Below are positions 35,253 through 43,710 of a stretch of DNA of 64,000 bases, in pieces. Where the stretch lies: contig NZ_JAHVJR010000001.1 in NCBI RefSeq assembly GCF_019801175.1, forward strand, positions 1,488,001-1,552,000, given 5' to 3'. The translations under genes were made by a program, and so were the position numbers. Below the pieces are notes generated by a model. That model ran no database searches, was not told the DNA's origin, and saw nothing but the letters and a program-made list of their open reading frames with translations. Origin of the DNA: Vannielia litorea (GTDB lineage Bacteria > Pseudomonadota > Alphaproteobacteria > Rhodobacterales > Rhodobacteraceae). Each line of letters starts with the position of its first letter. The first letter of the stretch is position 1.

Positions 35253-35858
35253 TCACTGTGCGATGGTCACGCTCTCCATCACATCCGGGGTCTCGACGAT
35301 GCCGCTGCCCGGCATGCCACGGGTGATCGCATCGACCACCTCCATGCCTTCCAGCACATTGCCGACCACGGTGTACTGCCCGTTCAGATGTTCCGCCGGA
35401 GCGAACATGATGAAGAACTGGCTGTTGGCACTGTTCGGGTCGTTGGTCCGCGCCATGCCCACGGCACCGCGCGCATAGGGCGCGTCGGAAAATTCCGCTG
35501 GCAGATCAGGCAGATCGGAGCCACCGGTGCCCGCGCGGCTCAGGTCGTCGCCCTTGCCGAACTGCACATCGCCGGTCTGGGCCATGAAGCCCTCCAGCAC
35601 GCGGTGAAACACCACACCGTCATAAGCACCGGACTCGGCCAGTTCCACGATCCGCTCCACATGCTGCGGCGCGAGGTCGGGGCGCAGGTCGATCACCACA
35701 TCACCCTTGCCAGCCACGGTAATCACCATGTTCGGCCCGGCGGTATCTTCGGCCGCCGCGGCCTCCGTCACGGTGCCGTTGGTGAAGAGGAAGAAGGCCG
35801 CCAGAAAGGCCAGCCCCACGGCAAAGAGCCCGCCCGCAAAGACCTTGCTGTCAGACAT
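35253..35858 (-). CDS. Periplasmic cyclophilin-type peptidyl-prolyl isomerase
   Basis: A 201-residue PPIase with one N-terminal membrane helix (LFAVGLAFLAAFFLFTNGTV), so the catalytic domain is probably anchored in the periplasm. Cyclophilin features include VVFHRVLEGFMAQTGD, AVGMARTNDPNSANSQFFIM and YTVVGNVLEGMEVVDAI. It speeds folding of proline-containing exported proteins. Its ATG overlaps the stop of the cytosolic cyclophilin gene by 8 nt, so the two are cotranscribed and probably arose by duplication. Confidence 0.92.
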   Translation of the reverse strand: MSDSKVFAGGLFAVGLAFLAAFFLFTNGTVTEAAAAEDTAGPNMVITVAGKGDVVIDLRPDLAPQHVERIVELAESGAYDGVVFHRVLEGFMAQTGDVQFGKGDDLSRAGTGGSDLPDLPAEFSDAPYARGAVGMARTNDPNSANSQFFIMFAPAEHLNGQYTVVGNVLEGMEVVDAITRGMPGSGIVETPDVMESVTIAQ

Positions 35859-36351
35859 CTGCCGCCACCTTCACGCTCTTCATCACGCCCGGCTGCGCGG
35901 GCGGCTCGCCGCGCGGGATCGCATCGACGTGCTCCATCCCGTCGATCACCCGGCCGTAGACAGTGTAGTTTCCATTGAGGAAATGGACGTCATCGAAGCA
36001 GATGAAGAACTGGCTGTTCGCGCTGTCGGGGTTCTGGCTGCGAGCCGCACCCAGCACGCCACGGTCGAAGGGCAGCTTGTTGAACTCGGCCGGCACGTTG
36101 GGCAGGTCGGAGCCGCCAGTGCCCGCGCGCCGCAGGTCGCCGCCCGCCTTGCCGTGGGCCACATCGCCGGTCTGGGCCATGAAGCCCTCGATCACGCGGT
36201 GAAACACCACGCCGTCATAGGCACCGGAGCGGGCCAGCTCCTTCATCCGGGCAGAGTGCTGCGGGGCCACATCGGGCAGCAGCTCGACGGTCACGGTGCC
36301 GCCGTCCAGCTCGATCAGGATGGTGTTTTCGGGGTCTTTGATCTCGGCCAT
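35851..36351 (-). CDS. Cytosolic cyclophilin-type peptidyl-prolyl isomerase
   Basis: A 166-residue cyclophilin with no export signal. It contains VVFHRVIEGFMAQTGDVAHG, LGAARSQNPDSANSQFFICF and YTVYGRVIDGMEHVDAI, closely resembling the next gene. GAGGAGG lies just upstream of the ATG at 36351, which is preferred over 36402. It precedes the membrane-anchored paralogue with an 8-nt overlap, giving one isomerase for each side of the inner membrane. It diverges from pgk. Confidence 0.92.
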   Translation of the reverse strand: MAEIKDPENTILIELDGGTVTVELLPDVAPQHSARMKELARSGAYDGVVFHRVIEGFMAQTGDVAHGKAGGDLRRAGTGGSDLPNVPAEFNKLPFDRGVLGAARSQNPDSANSQFFICFDDVHFLNGNYTVYGRVIDGMEHVDAIPRGEPPAQPGVMKSVKVAADV

Positions 36352-36468
36352 ACGCGCCTCCTCAGTCATAAGTCGCGCGCACCCTATTCGGCGCGCTGCC
36401 AAAGGGAAACCCCCGCGTTGACCGCGCCGATCAAACCAGCGAGAACGGGGCGACAGATGGAGGATCGC

Positions 36469-37647
36469 ATGGCCTGGAAAACCCTTGATGACATGGACCT
36501 AAGCGGCAAGCGCGTGCTGGTGCGGGTCGATATCAATGTGCCGATGGATGGCGGCAAGGTCACCGACACCACCCGCATCGACCGGATCGTGCCCACCGTC
36601 GAGGATATTCTGGCCAAGGGCGGCAAGCCGATCCTGCTGGCGCACTTCGGGCGGCCCAAGGGCAAGGTGGTACCCGAGATGTCGCTGGAGCAGGTCGTGC
36701 CTGCCCTTTCCGAGGCGCTCGGCCAAAAGGTCGCCTTCGCCGACGGCGGCTGGGATGCCGCCGTGGCCACGCTCTCTGCCGGCCAGGTGCTGCTGCTGGA
36801 GAACATGCGCTTCTTCCCCGGCGAGGAGGCCAATGATCCGGCCTTTGCCAAGGAGCTGGCCGCGCTGGGTGACATCTATTGCAACGATGCCTTCTCCGCC
36901 GCCCACCGCGCCCATGCCTCCACCGAGGGCGTGGCGCACCTGCTGCCCAACTGCGCGGGCCGCAACATGCAGGAGGAGTTGGAAGCACTGGAGGGCGCTC
37001 TGGGCGACCCGATCCGCCCGGTGGCCGCGGTGGTCGGCGGCGCGAAGGTCTCAACCAAGATCACCCTGCTCTCCAACCTGCTCGACAAGGTCGACCACCT
37101 GATCATCGGCGGCGGCATGGCCAATACCTTCCTGCTGGCGCAAGGTCACGAGATCGGCCAGAGCCTCGCCGAGGCCGAGATGACCGACACCGCGCTGGAA
37201 ATCCTCGAAAAGGCCAAGGGCTCTGGCTGCCAGATCCACCTGCCGGTGGACGTGGTGGTGGCCGAGGAGTTCAAGGCCCGCGCCCCGCACAAGGTCTGCC
37301 CCGCCGAGGCCTGCCCGGCAGAGGGCATGATCCTCGATGCCGGACCAAAGACGGTGGCCAAGATCTGCGAGATCTTCGACGAGAGCGAAACCGTCATCTG
37401 GAATGGCCCGCTCGGCGCCTTCGAGATCATGCCGTTCGGCGCCGCCACCTATGCCGCCGCCCGTCAGGCCGGGGCGCTGACCGACAGGGGCGAGCTTATC
37501 ACCGTGGCCGGCGGCGGCGATACCGTCTCGGCGCTCAACAACGCCAAGGCGGTGCACCAGTTCACCTATATCTCCACCGCCGGCGGCGCGTTTCTGGAGT
37601 GGATGGAGGGTAAGACCCTGCCCGGCGTCGCGGCGCTGGGGGGCTGA
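36469..37647 (+). CDS. pgk: Phosphoglycerate kinase
   Basis: A 392-residue glycolytic enzyme that interconverts 1,3-bisphosphoglycerate plus ADP and 3-phosphoglycerate plus ATP. The N-domain substrate site is GKRVLVRVDINVPMDGGKV, then ILLAHFGRPKGK. The hinge and C-domain show VVGGAKVSTKITLLSNL, and the nucleotide site includes VIWNGPLGAFE and TVAGGGDTVSAL. GGAGG before the ATG at 36469 fixes the start. It is followed by fda after 137 nt; the two are probably coordinated in glycolysis and gluconeogenesis. Confidence 0.96.
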   Translation: MAWKTLDDMDLSGKRVLVRVDINVPMDGGKVTDTTRIDRIVPTVEDILAKGGKPILLAHFGRPKGKVVPEMSLEQVVPALSEALGQKVAFADGGWDAAVATLSAGQVLLLENMRFFPGEEANDPAFAKELAALGDIYCNDAFSAAHRAHASTEGVAHLLPNCAGRNMQEELEALEGALGDPIRPVAAVVGGAKVSTKITLLSNLLDKVDHLIIGGGMANTFLLAQGHEIGQSLAEAEMTDTALEILEKAKGSGCQIHLPVDVVVAEEFKARAPHKVCPAEACPAEGMILDAGPKTVAKICEIFDESETVIWNGPLGAFEIMPFGAATYAAARQAGALTDRGELITVAGGGDTVSALNNAKAVHQFTYISTAGGAFLEWMEGKTLPGVAALGG

Positions 37648-37784
37648 GGCTGACCGGACCACGAATTCTGCTACAGAAACTCGCCGCCCCGGCGGCCCGG
37701 AACCGGCGTTAGCGCAATCACCTTTGCCTTCCCCCGCGCCCGCCGCTATCCCTCTGCCCGAAGGTCACAAACGAGGGACGACCC

Positions 37785-38678
37785 ATGCCGAACGCCGAGC
37801 AAAAACAAAAGATCGCCGCAGGTCAGGGCTTCATCGCCGCGCTCGACCAGTCCGGGGGCTCCACCCCCAAGGCGCTCCGGCTCTACGGCGTCTCCGAAGA
37901 GCGCTATGCCAATGATGACGAGATGTTCGACCTCATCCACGAGATGCGCTCCCGCATCGCCACCTCGCCCGCCTTCACCGGCGACAAGGTGATCGGCGCG
38001 ATCCTGTTCGAAAAGACGATGGACCGCGACATCGCAGGCAAGCCCTCGGCGCAGTTCCTGTGGGAAGAGCGCGGCGTTGTCCCCTTCCTGAAGATCGACA
38101 AAGGGCTGGAAGAAGAGGCCAATGGTGTGCAGCTGATGAAGCCCATTCCCGGCCTCTCCGAGCTGCTCACGCGCGCCGCCGACAAGGGCATCTTCGGCAC
38201 CAAGGAACGATCGGTGATCCATGCCGCCAACCCCGAGGGGATTGCCGCCAACGTGGCCCAGCAGTTTGAGCTTGGCGCGCAGGTGGTGGAGCATGGGCTG
38301 GTGCCGATCCTCGAGCCGGAGATCAACATCAACGCGCCCGACAAGGCCGAGGCCGAAGCACTGCTGCGCGACGAGATCCTCAAGCGTCTCGATGCCCTGC
38401 CCGGCACATCTGACGTGATGCTCAAGCTCACCCTCCCCGAGGAAGCCAACCTCTACAAGCCGCTGATCGACCATCCACGCGTGCTGAAGGTCGTGGCGCT
38501 CTCGGGCGGCTACTCCCGCGAAGAGGCCAACACCCGGCTGGCGCAGAACACCGGCATGGTCGCCAGCTTCTCCCGCGCGCTGACCGAGGGCCTGTCTGAC
38601 GACCAGTCGGACAGCGAGTTCAACGAAACTCTCGGCTCCGCCATCGGCTCGATCCACGCGGCCTCCGTCGCCGGTTGA
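37785..38678 (+). CDS. fda: Fructose-bisphosphate aldolase class I
   Basis: A 297-residue class I (Schiff-base) aldolase of the bacterial COG3588 group. Features are FIAALDQSGGSTPKALRLYG at the start, GAILFEKTMD, VVPFLKIDKGL, GLVPILEPEIN, and VMLKLTLPEE, which carries the likely Schiff-base Lys. SGGYSREEANTRLA near the end binds phosphate. It cleaves fructose 1,6-bisphosphate to two triose phosphates. It follows pgk; a strong hairpin at 38693-38718 comes 14 nt after its stop. Confidence 0.94.
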   Translation: MPNAEQKQKIAAGQGFIAALDQSGGSTPKALRLYGVSEERYANDDEMFDLIHEMRSRIATSPAFTGDKVIGAILFEKTMDRDIAGKPSAQFLWEERGVVPFLKIDKGLEEEANGVQLMKPIPGLSELLTRAADKGIFGTKERSVIHAANPEGIAANVAQQFELGAQVVEHGLVPILEPEININAPDKAEAEALLRDEILKRLDALPGTSDVMLKLTLPEEANLYKPLIDHPRVLKVVALSGGYSREEANTRLAQNTGMVASFSRALTEGLSDDQSDSEFNETLGSAIGSIHAASVAG

Positions 38679-38692
38679 TCTGCGCCCGCCCA

Positions 38693-38718
38693 CAGCGCCG
38701 CCCGGCACGGCGGCGCTG
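38693..38718 (+). terminator. Hairpin after fda (no U tract)
   Basis: CAGCGCCGCC (38693-38702) and GGCGGCGCTG (38709-38718) form a perfect 10-bp stem around a six-base loop. No run of T follows, so it may stabilise the 3' end or aid factor-dependent termination rather than act as an intrinsic terminator. Confidence 0.45.
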
Positions 38719-38895
38719 CAACGGGGCGCCTCTGCCCCCTGCGCACGCCCCTGACCGCACCGTTAACCTGTTTGCCACTGATTTCAGTGCATTTTCGGGT
38801 GATCGGGGCAGAAAGGGGATTCACTTGACCGCCGGAGTGTGTCAGATTCATTGCACGAGGTCCGCAAAGAGGCCCGTACGAAGAGGCACAACGGT

Positions 38896-39198
38896 ATGGC
38901 AGTTTCCCGCAGACGTCCGGCATTTGGGGTAGTGATCTATTTCGCCGTCACCCTGTCGCTTGGTCTCTACTTCACCTTCGCGGCGGTTCAGGGCGACTAT
39001 GGCCTGTTCCGGCGCATCGAGATCGAAGCCGAGGCGAGCGAACTGAAGGCAGAGCGGGAACGGCTGAAGGTTGAGGTTGCCGCACTGCGCAACAAGGCGC
39101 GCCGCATGTCGGACGACTACCTCGACCTCGACCTGCTCGATCAGCAGGCGCGCGATGTGCTGGGCCTGATCCGCGCCGACGAAATCGTCATTCGCTGA
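38896..39198 (+). CDS. ftsB: FtsB/DivIC-family septum formation protein
   Basis: A 100-residue bitopic membrane protein. A short basic N-terminus (MAVSRRRP) is followed by one membrane helix (VVIYFAVTLSLGLYFTFAAV). A periplasmic coiled coil follows (EAEASELKAERERLKVEVAALRNKARRM). A C-terminal globular tip carries the family pattern DLLDQQARDVLGLIRADEIV. FtsB works with FtsL and FtsQ to recruit and activate septal wall synthesis. ATG 38896 gives the usual short N-terminus. It lies between fda and pdhA, its common place in Rhodobacterales. Confidence 0.9.
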   Translation: MAVSRRRPAFGVVIYFAVTLSLGLYFTFAAVQGDYGLFRRIEIEAEASELKAERERLKVEVAALRNKARRMSDDYLDLDLLDQQARDVLGLIRADEIVIR

Positions 39199-39403
39199 CC
39201 TTCCCTGCTGCGCTGCGGCATCGCAAGCGCGGCCTTTGCACGCCGACTTCCCCCACCGCACGGTCCGTTAACCTCCTGTCAATACAGGCGGAACGCCGCC
39301 GCCCCTGTCTGCGTTAAAATTTCATGTGCATGTCCGGAAGGGCAATGCTAAGACATGGTTCAACGTTAAACTACTTTTCAAGACTCGGGGAGGAGAGGCT
39401 GCC

Positions 39404-40426
39404 ATGGCGGCTCGGAAGACCACCAGAAAGACACCCGCGAAGTCCAACACATCGAAGGACGACCTGCTCGCCTACTACCGCGACATGCTGCTGATCCGCC
39501 GGTTCGAGGAAAAGGCCGGCCAGCTCTACGGCATGGGCCTGATCGGCGGGTTTTGCCACCTCTACATCGGTCAGGAAGCCGTTGTGGTGGGGCTCGAAGC
39601 CGCTGCCAAGGAAGGCGACAAGCGCATCACATCCTACCGCGACCACGGCCACATGCTGGCCTGCGGGATGGATCCGAAAGGCGTGATGGCCGAGCTCACT
39701 GGCCGCGAAGGCGGCTACTCGAAGGGCAAAGGCGGCTCGATGCACATGTTCTCGAAAGAGAAGCATTTCTACGGCGGCCACGGCATTGTCGGCGCGCAGG
39801 TGCCGCTCGGCGCTGGCCTCGCCTTTGCCGACAAGTACAACGAGAACGACAATGTCACCTTCACCTACTTCGGCGACGGTGCCGCCAACCAGGGCCAGGT
39901 TTACGAGACCTTCAACATGGCTGCCCTCTGGAAGCTGCCGGTGATTTTCGTGATCGAGAACAACCAGTACGCCATGGGCACCTCGCAGAACCGCTCGACT
40001 TCGACCGAAGACATCCACACCCGCGGCGCGCCATTTGGCATCCCCGGCGAGATCGTCGACGGCATGGATGTTCTGGCGGTCAAAGAGGCCGGCGAGAAGG
40101 CCGTGGAGCACTGCCGCTCGGGCGAAGGCCCCTATATTCTCGAAGTGAAAACATACCGTTATCGCGGCCACTCCATGTCTGACCCGGCCAAGTACCGGAC
40201 CCGTGAGGAGGTGCAGAAGATGCGCGAGGAGCGCGACCCGATCGAGCGCGTCCGGGCCATGCTGCTCGAAGGCAAGCACGCCTCCGAAGACGACCTCAAA
40301 GGGATCGACAAGGAGATCAAGGACATCGTCAACGAGAGCGCCGAGTTCTCCAAGGAAAGCCCCGAGCCCGCGCTCGAGGAACTCTGGACGGACATCTACG
40401 CCGACGTGGCGCCGCAGGAAGCCTGA
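39404..40426 (+). CDS. pdhA: Pyruvate dehydrogenase E1 alpha subunit
   Basis: A 340-residue thiamine-diphosphate-dependent E1-alpha. The N-terminus is Lys/Thr-rich (ARKTTRKTPAKS), and the body has MLLIRRFEEKAGQLYGMG and GFCHLYIGQEA. The diphosphate-binding motif is GDGAANQGQVYETFNMAALW, and the phosphorylation-loop equivalent is TYRYRGHSMSDPAKYR. With E1-beta it decarboxylates pyruvate and acetylates the lipoyl groups. AGGAGAGG precedes ATG 39404. It leads pdhA-pdhB-pdhC with 15- and 12-nt gaps; no lpd gene follows. Confidence 0.95.
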   Translation: MAARKTTRKTPAKSNTSKDDLLAYYRDMLLIRRFEEKAGQLYGMGLIGGFCHLYIGQEAVVVGLEAAAKEGDKRITSYRDHGHMLACGMDPKGVMAELTGREGGYSKGKGGSMHMFSKEKHFYGGHGIVGAQVPLGAGLAFADKYNENDNVTFTYFGDGAANQGQVYETFNMAALWKLPVIFVIENNQYAMGTSQNRSTSTEDIHTRGAPFGIPGEIVDGMDVLAVKEAGEKAVEHCRSGEGPYILEVKTYRYRGHSMSDPAKYRTREEVQKMREERDPIERVRAMLLEGKHASEDDLKGIDKEIKDIVNESAEFSKESPEPALEELWTDIYADVAPQEA

Positions 40427-40441
40427 GGGGAGAACTGAGAG

Positions 40442-41821
40442 ATGGCAACCGAACTGCTCATGCCCGCGCTTTCCCCGACGATGGAGGAAGGCACGCTTGC
40501 AAAATGGCTGGTGAAGGAGGGCGACACCGTGTCGTCCGGCGACATTTTGGCCGAGATCGAAACCGACAAGGCCACGATGGAATTCGAGGCCGTTGACGAG
40601 GGTACCATCGGAAAGATCCTCGTGTCCGAGGGCACCGAAGGGGTGAAAGTGAACACCCCCATCGCGGTGATCCTCGAAGAGGGCGAAGATGCCTCTGCCG
40701 CCGAGAATGTGTCTTCCGGCAGCAGCGAACCCGCTGAAGCCAAAGAAGAGCCCTCTGCCCCCGCGGCTGCGAAGCCCGAGGCCGAGGCGCCGACCGATTT
40801 GAAGGTGGATGCCTCGCCCGATTGGCCCGAGGGCACCGAGATGGTGCAAACCACCGTCCGTGAGGCCCTGCGTGACGCGATGGCCGAGGAGATGCGGAAG
40901 GATGACAACGTCTTCCTGATGGGCGAAGAGGTGGCCGAGTATCAGGGCGCCTACAAGATCTCCCAAGGCATGCTCGACGAGTTTGGCCCCAAGCGGGTGA
41001 TCGATACGCCGATCACCGAGCACGGCTTCGCCGGTATCGCCACGGGTGCCGCTTTCGGCGGTCTGCGTCCGATCGTGGAGTTCATGACCTTCAACTTCGC
41101 CATGCAGGCGATCGACCACATCATAAACTCGGCGGCCAAGACGCTTTACATGTCGGGCGGCCAGATGGGCGCTCCGATGGTCTTCCGCGGCCCCAACGGC
41201 GCAGCGGCCCGCGTGGCGGCCCAGCACAGCCAGGACTACGCGGCATGGTACGCCATGATCCCCGGCCTGAAGGTGGTGATGCCCTACTCGGCAGCCGACT
41301 ACAAAGGCCTGATGAAGACCGCAATCCGCGACCCAAACCCGGTTATCTTCCTCGAGAACGAAATTCTCTACGGGCGCACTTTCGACGTGCCCAAGCTCGA
41401 TGACTTCACCATCCCCTTCGGCAAGGCCAAGATCTGGCGCGAAGGTGATGATGTGACCCTGGTCAGTTTCGGCATCGGGATGCAGTATGCCCTTGAGGCG
41501 GCTGAGAAACTCGCCGAGGACGGGATCTCTGCCGAGGTGATCGACCTGCGCACGTTGCGCCCGATGGACACCGCCACGGTGATCAAATCGGTGATGAAGA
41601 CCAACCGCTGCGTGACGGTCGAAGAAGGCTGGCCGGTGGGTTCCATCGGCGGGCATATCTCCTCGGTGCTGATGCAGGAGGCCTTCGATTATCTCGATGC
41701 GCCGGTGATCAACTGTACCGGTAAGGACGTGCCGATGCCCTATGCCGCCAACCTCGAAAAACACGCGCTGGTGACCACCGACGAGGTGATCGAAGCCGTG
41801 AAAAAAGTGACCTACCGGTAA
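40442..41821 (+). CDS. pdhB: Pyruvate dehydrogenase E1 beta subunit with N-terminal lipoyl domain
   Basis: A 459-residue E1-beta carrying an N-terminal lipoyl domain (residues 1-80, lipoyl Lys in ETDKATMEFE). An Ala/Glu/Pro linker (about 82-125) connects it to the transketolase-like domain (TTVREALRDAMAEEM; VAEYQGAYKISQGM; TPITEHGFAGIATGAAFGG). The closing transketolase C-domain has VEEGWPVGSIGGHISS. This fusion is typical of alphaproteobacteria. The lipoyl domain is almost identical to that of the next gene, so both subunits may carry acetyl groups in the complex. Confidence 0.95.
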   Translation: MATELLMPALSPTMEEGTLAKWLVKEGDTVSSGDILAEIETDKATMEFEAVDEGTIGKILVSEGTEGVKVNTPIAVILEEGEDASAAENVSSGSSEPAEAKEEPSAPAAAKPEAEAPTDLKVDASPDWPEGTEMVQTTVREALRDAMAEEMRKDDNVFLMGEEVAEYQGAYKISQGMLDEFGPKRVIDTPITEHGFAGIATGAAFGGLRPIVEFMTFNFAMQAIDHIINSAAKTLYMSGGQMGAPMVFRGPNGAAARVAAQHSQDYAAWYAMIPGLKVVMPYSAADYKGLMKTAIRDPNPVIFLENEILYGRTFDVPKLDDFTIPFGKAKIWREGDDVTLVSFGIGMQYALEAAEKLAEDGISAEVIDLRTLRPMDTATVIKSVMKTNRCVTVEEGWPVGSIGGHISSVLMQEAFDYLDAPVINCTGKDVPMPYAANLEKHALVTTDEVIEAVKKVTYR

Positions 41822-41833
41822 GGAGAGAGAGCG

Positions 41834-43135
41834 ATGCCCACAGAAGTTCTGATGCCCGCCCTCTCGCCTACTATGGAGCAGGGCACCCTTGCGAAATGGC
41901 TGGTGAAGGAAGGCGACACCGTTTCCTCCGGCGATCTGCTGGCCGAGATCGAGACCGACAAGGCGACGATGGAGTTCGAAGCGGTCGATGAAGGCGTGAT
42001 CGGCAAGATCCTCGTCGAGGAAGGAACCGAAGGCGTGGCGGTGAACACCCCCATCGCCGTGTTGCTCGAAGAGGGCGAAAGCGCTGATGACATCAAGGAA
42101 GGCGGCTCCGCACCGAAGGCAGAGGCACCTGCGAAAGAGGAGGCAAAGGCCGAAGCGCCCGCTGCATCCGCCCCTGCTGCAAGCGCCGCCCCTGCGGCAC
42201 CGTCAAAGGATGGCGAGCGCATCTTTGCTTCGCCGCTGGCCCGCCGGATTGCCGCCGACAAGGGCATCGACCTTGCTTCGATCAAGGGCTCCGGCCCCAA
42301 GGGGCGGATCGTGAAATCGGATGTGGAGAACGCCAAACCGGGCGCGGCCCCGGCGAAGGAAGAGGCCAAGGCTCCTGCCGCCGCTGCTGCTGCAGCACCC
42401 GCTGGCCCCTCTGCCGATGCTATCGCCAAGATGTACGAAGGCCGGGAGTACGAAGAGGTCAAGCTCGACGGGATGCGCAAGACCATTGCCGCGCGTCTCA
42501 CCGAGGCGAAGCAAACGATCCCGCACTTCTATCTGCGCCGTGACATCCAGCTCGACGCGCTGCTGAAGTTCCGCAGCCAGCTGAACAAGCAGCTGGAAGG
42601 CCGCGGCGTGAAGCTTTCGGTGAATGACTTCATCATCAAGGCCTGCGCCCTAGCGCTTCAGGCCGTGCCCGATTGCAACGCCGTTTGGGCCGGTGACCGG
42701 GTGCTGAAGCTGAAGCCCTCCGATGTGGCCGTGGCCGTTGCCATCGAGGGCGGTCTGTTCACGCCGGTGCTGAAGGATGCCGACACCAAGAGCCTTTCAG
42801 CCCTCTCGGCGGAGATGAAAGACCTCGCCACCCGCGCCCGCGACCGCAAGCTCGCGCCGCATGAGTACCAGGGCGGCACCTTTGCCATCTCCAACCTCGG
42901 CATGTTCGGGATCGACAACTTCGACGCGGTCATCAACCCGCCCCATGGCGCGATCCTCGCGGTGGGTTCGGGCGTGAAGAAGCCGGTTGTGGGCGCCGAT
43001 GGCGAGTTGACCGTGGCCACTGTGATGAGCGTGACGCTCTCGGTCGATCACCGGGTGATCGACGGCGCGCTTGGGGCCGAGTTCCTCAAGGCCTTGGTGG
43101 AAAACCTCGAAAACCCGATGGTGATGCTCGCCTGA
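41834..43135 (+). CDS. pdhC: Dihydrolipoamide acetyltransferase, E2 of pyruvate dehydrogenase
   Basis: A 433-residue E2 with one lipoyl domain (1-80, Lys in ETDKATMEFE), an Ala/Pro linker, and a peripheral-subunit-binding domain (SPLARRIAADKGIDLASIKG, near 133). After a second linker comes the catalytic core ending in LSVDHRVIDGALGAEFL with the active His and Asp. It transfers the acetyl group to CoA and forms the scaffold of the complex. An intrinsic terminator lies 24 nt after the stop, closing the pdh operon; E3 must be encoded elsewhere. Confidence 0.95.
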   Translation: MPTEVLMPALSPTMEQGTLAKWLVKEGDTVSSGDLLAEIETDKATMEFEAVDEGVIGKILVEEGTEGVAVNTPIAVLLEEGESADDIKEGGSAPKAEAPAKEEAKAEAPAASAPAASAAPAAPSKDGERIFASPLARRIAADKGIDLASIKGSGPKGRIVKSDVENAKPGAAPAKEEAKAPAAAAAAAPAGPSADAIAKMYEGREYEEVKLDGMRKTIAARLTEAKQTIPHFYLRRDIQLDALLKFRSQLNKQLEGRGVKLSVNDFIIKACALALQAVPDCNAVWAGDRVLKLKPSDVAVAVAIEGGLFTPVLKDADTKSLSALSAEMKDLATRARDRKLAPHEYQGGTFAISNLGMFGIDNFDAVINPPHGAILAVGSGVKKPVVGADGELTVATVMSVTLSVDHRVIDGALGAEFLKALVENLENPMVMLA

Positions 43136-43158
43136 GCCACCTTTGCACCCAGCTACAG

Positions 43159-43189
43159 GGCCGCGCGAAACCCTCGCGCGGCCTTTTTT
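43159..43189 (+). terminator. Intrinsic terminator of the pdh operon
   Basis: GGCCGCGCGA (43159-43168) and TCGCGCGGCC (43174-43183) form a perfect 10-bp stem around a five-base loop, followed directly by six T. This is the clearest rho-independent terminator on the plus strand of the window. Confidence 0.9.
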
Positions 43190-43251
43190 CTTGCCAGAAT
43201 GGCCAAAGCGCTTACGCTCTCTGCATTCAATTTTGATGATGAGAGATTGCT

Positions 43252-43704
43252 ATGAACATTCCGAGCCTCGCGGAGGTCGAGTCCGCCGTTGCAGAGACCA
43301 TCAAGGAAAGCCCGCTTTACCCACCGCTTGCCAACGTGCTGGGTGGCGTCAAAGGCATTGCCCGCGCTGTGCATGAAACACTGCTCGCGATTGCCAAAAC
43401 CGGGGTGAAATCCGCTACTAGCCTGCTGCATTCTGCGAAGTCGCGCCTGCTGAAGACGTTGACCAAGATCATCGGCAAGGCGGTGTCGCTGCTGAAACCT
43501 CTCATCGGGTTTGTCGACAGCCTCTTGAACCGGCTGGCCAAGGTCGTCGACAAGGCCGCCCGTATTGGTGGCAAGGTAGCCAAATTCGGAGCGGACAAGG
43601 CCGTGAATGCCGCGAAATCAGTGAACAAGATGGCCCAGAGCATTCTGGGTACGGGCAAGCAAGCCGCTGGCAGCGCCTGGAATTTCGTCGACGATCTTTG
43701 GTGA
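43252..43704 (+). CDS. Orphan cationic amphipathic helical protein
   Basis: A 150-residue protein that I do not recognise. It is almost all helix: repeated amphipathic segments rich in Lys, Ala, Leu, Ile and Val (SLLHSAKSRLLKTLTKIIGK; SLLKPLIGFVDSLLNRLAK; GGKVAKFGADKAVNAAKSVN) with no Cys and a strong positive charge. It has no classical signal peptide. GAGAG lies before the ATG. The coding DNA looks lower in GC than the neighbours. It stands alone between the pdh terminator and convergent cysE. Binding to membranes, polymers or nucleic acid is plausible; nothing more specific can be said. Confidence 0.6.
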   Translation: MNIPSLAEVESAVAETIKESPLYPPLANVLGGVKGIARAVHETLLAIAKTGVKSATSLLHSAKSRLLKTLTKIIGKAVSLLKPLIGFVDSLLNRLAKVVDKAARIGGKVAKFGADKAVNAAKSVNKMAQSILGTGKQAAGSAWNFVDDLW

Positions 43705-43710
43705 TTAGCC

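Noticed and set aside
39268..39282. TTAA-N7-TCAA before pdhA
   Set aside because: One mismatch in an AT-richer gap; no reason to expect CtrA control of pdh.
43203..43214. CCAAAGCGCTTA, similar to half of the AglR operator
   Set aside because: Lacks the right half of the palindrome and has no link to sugar genes; likely chance.
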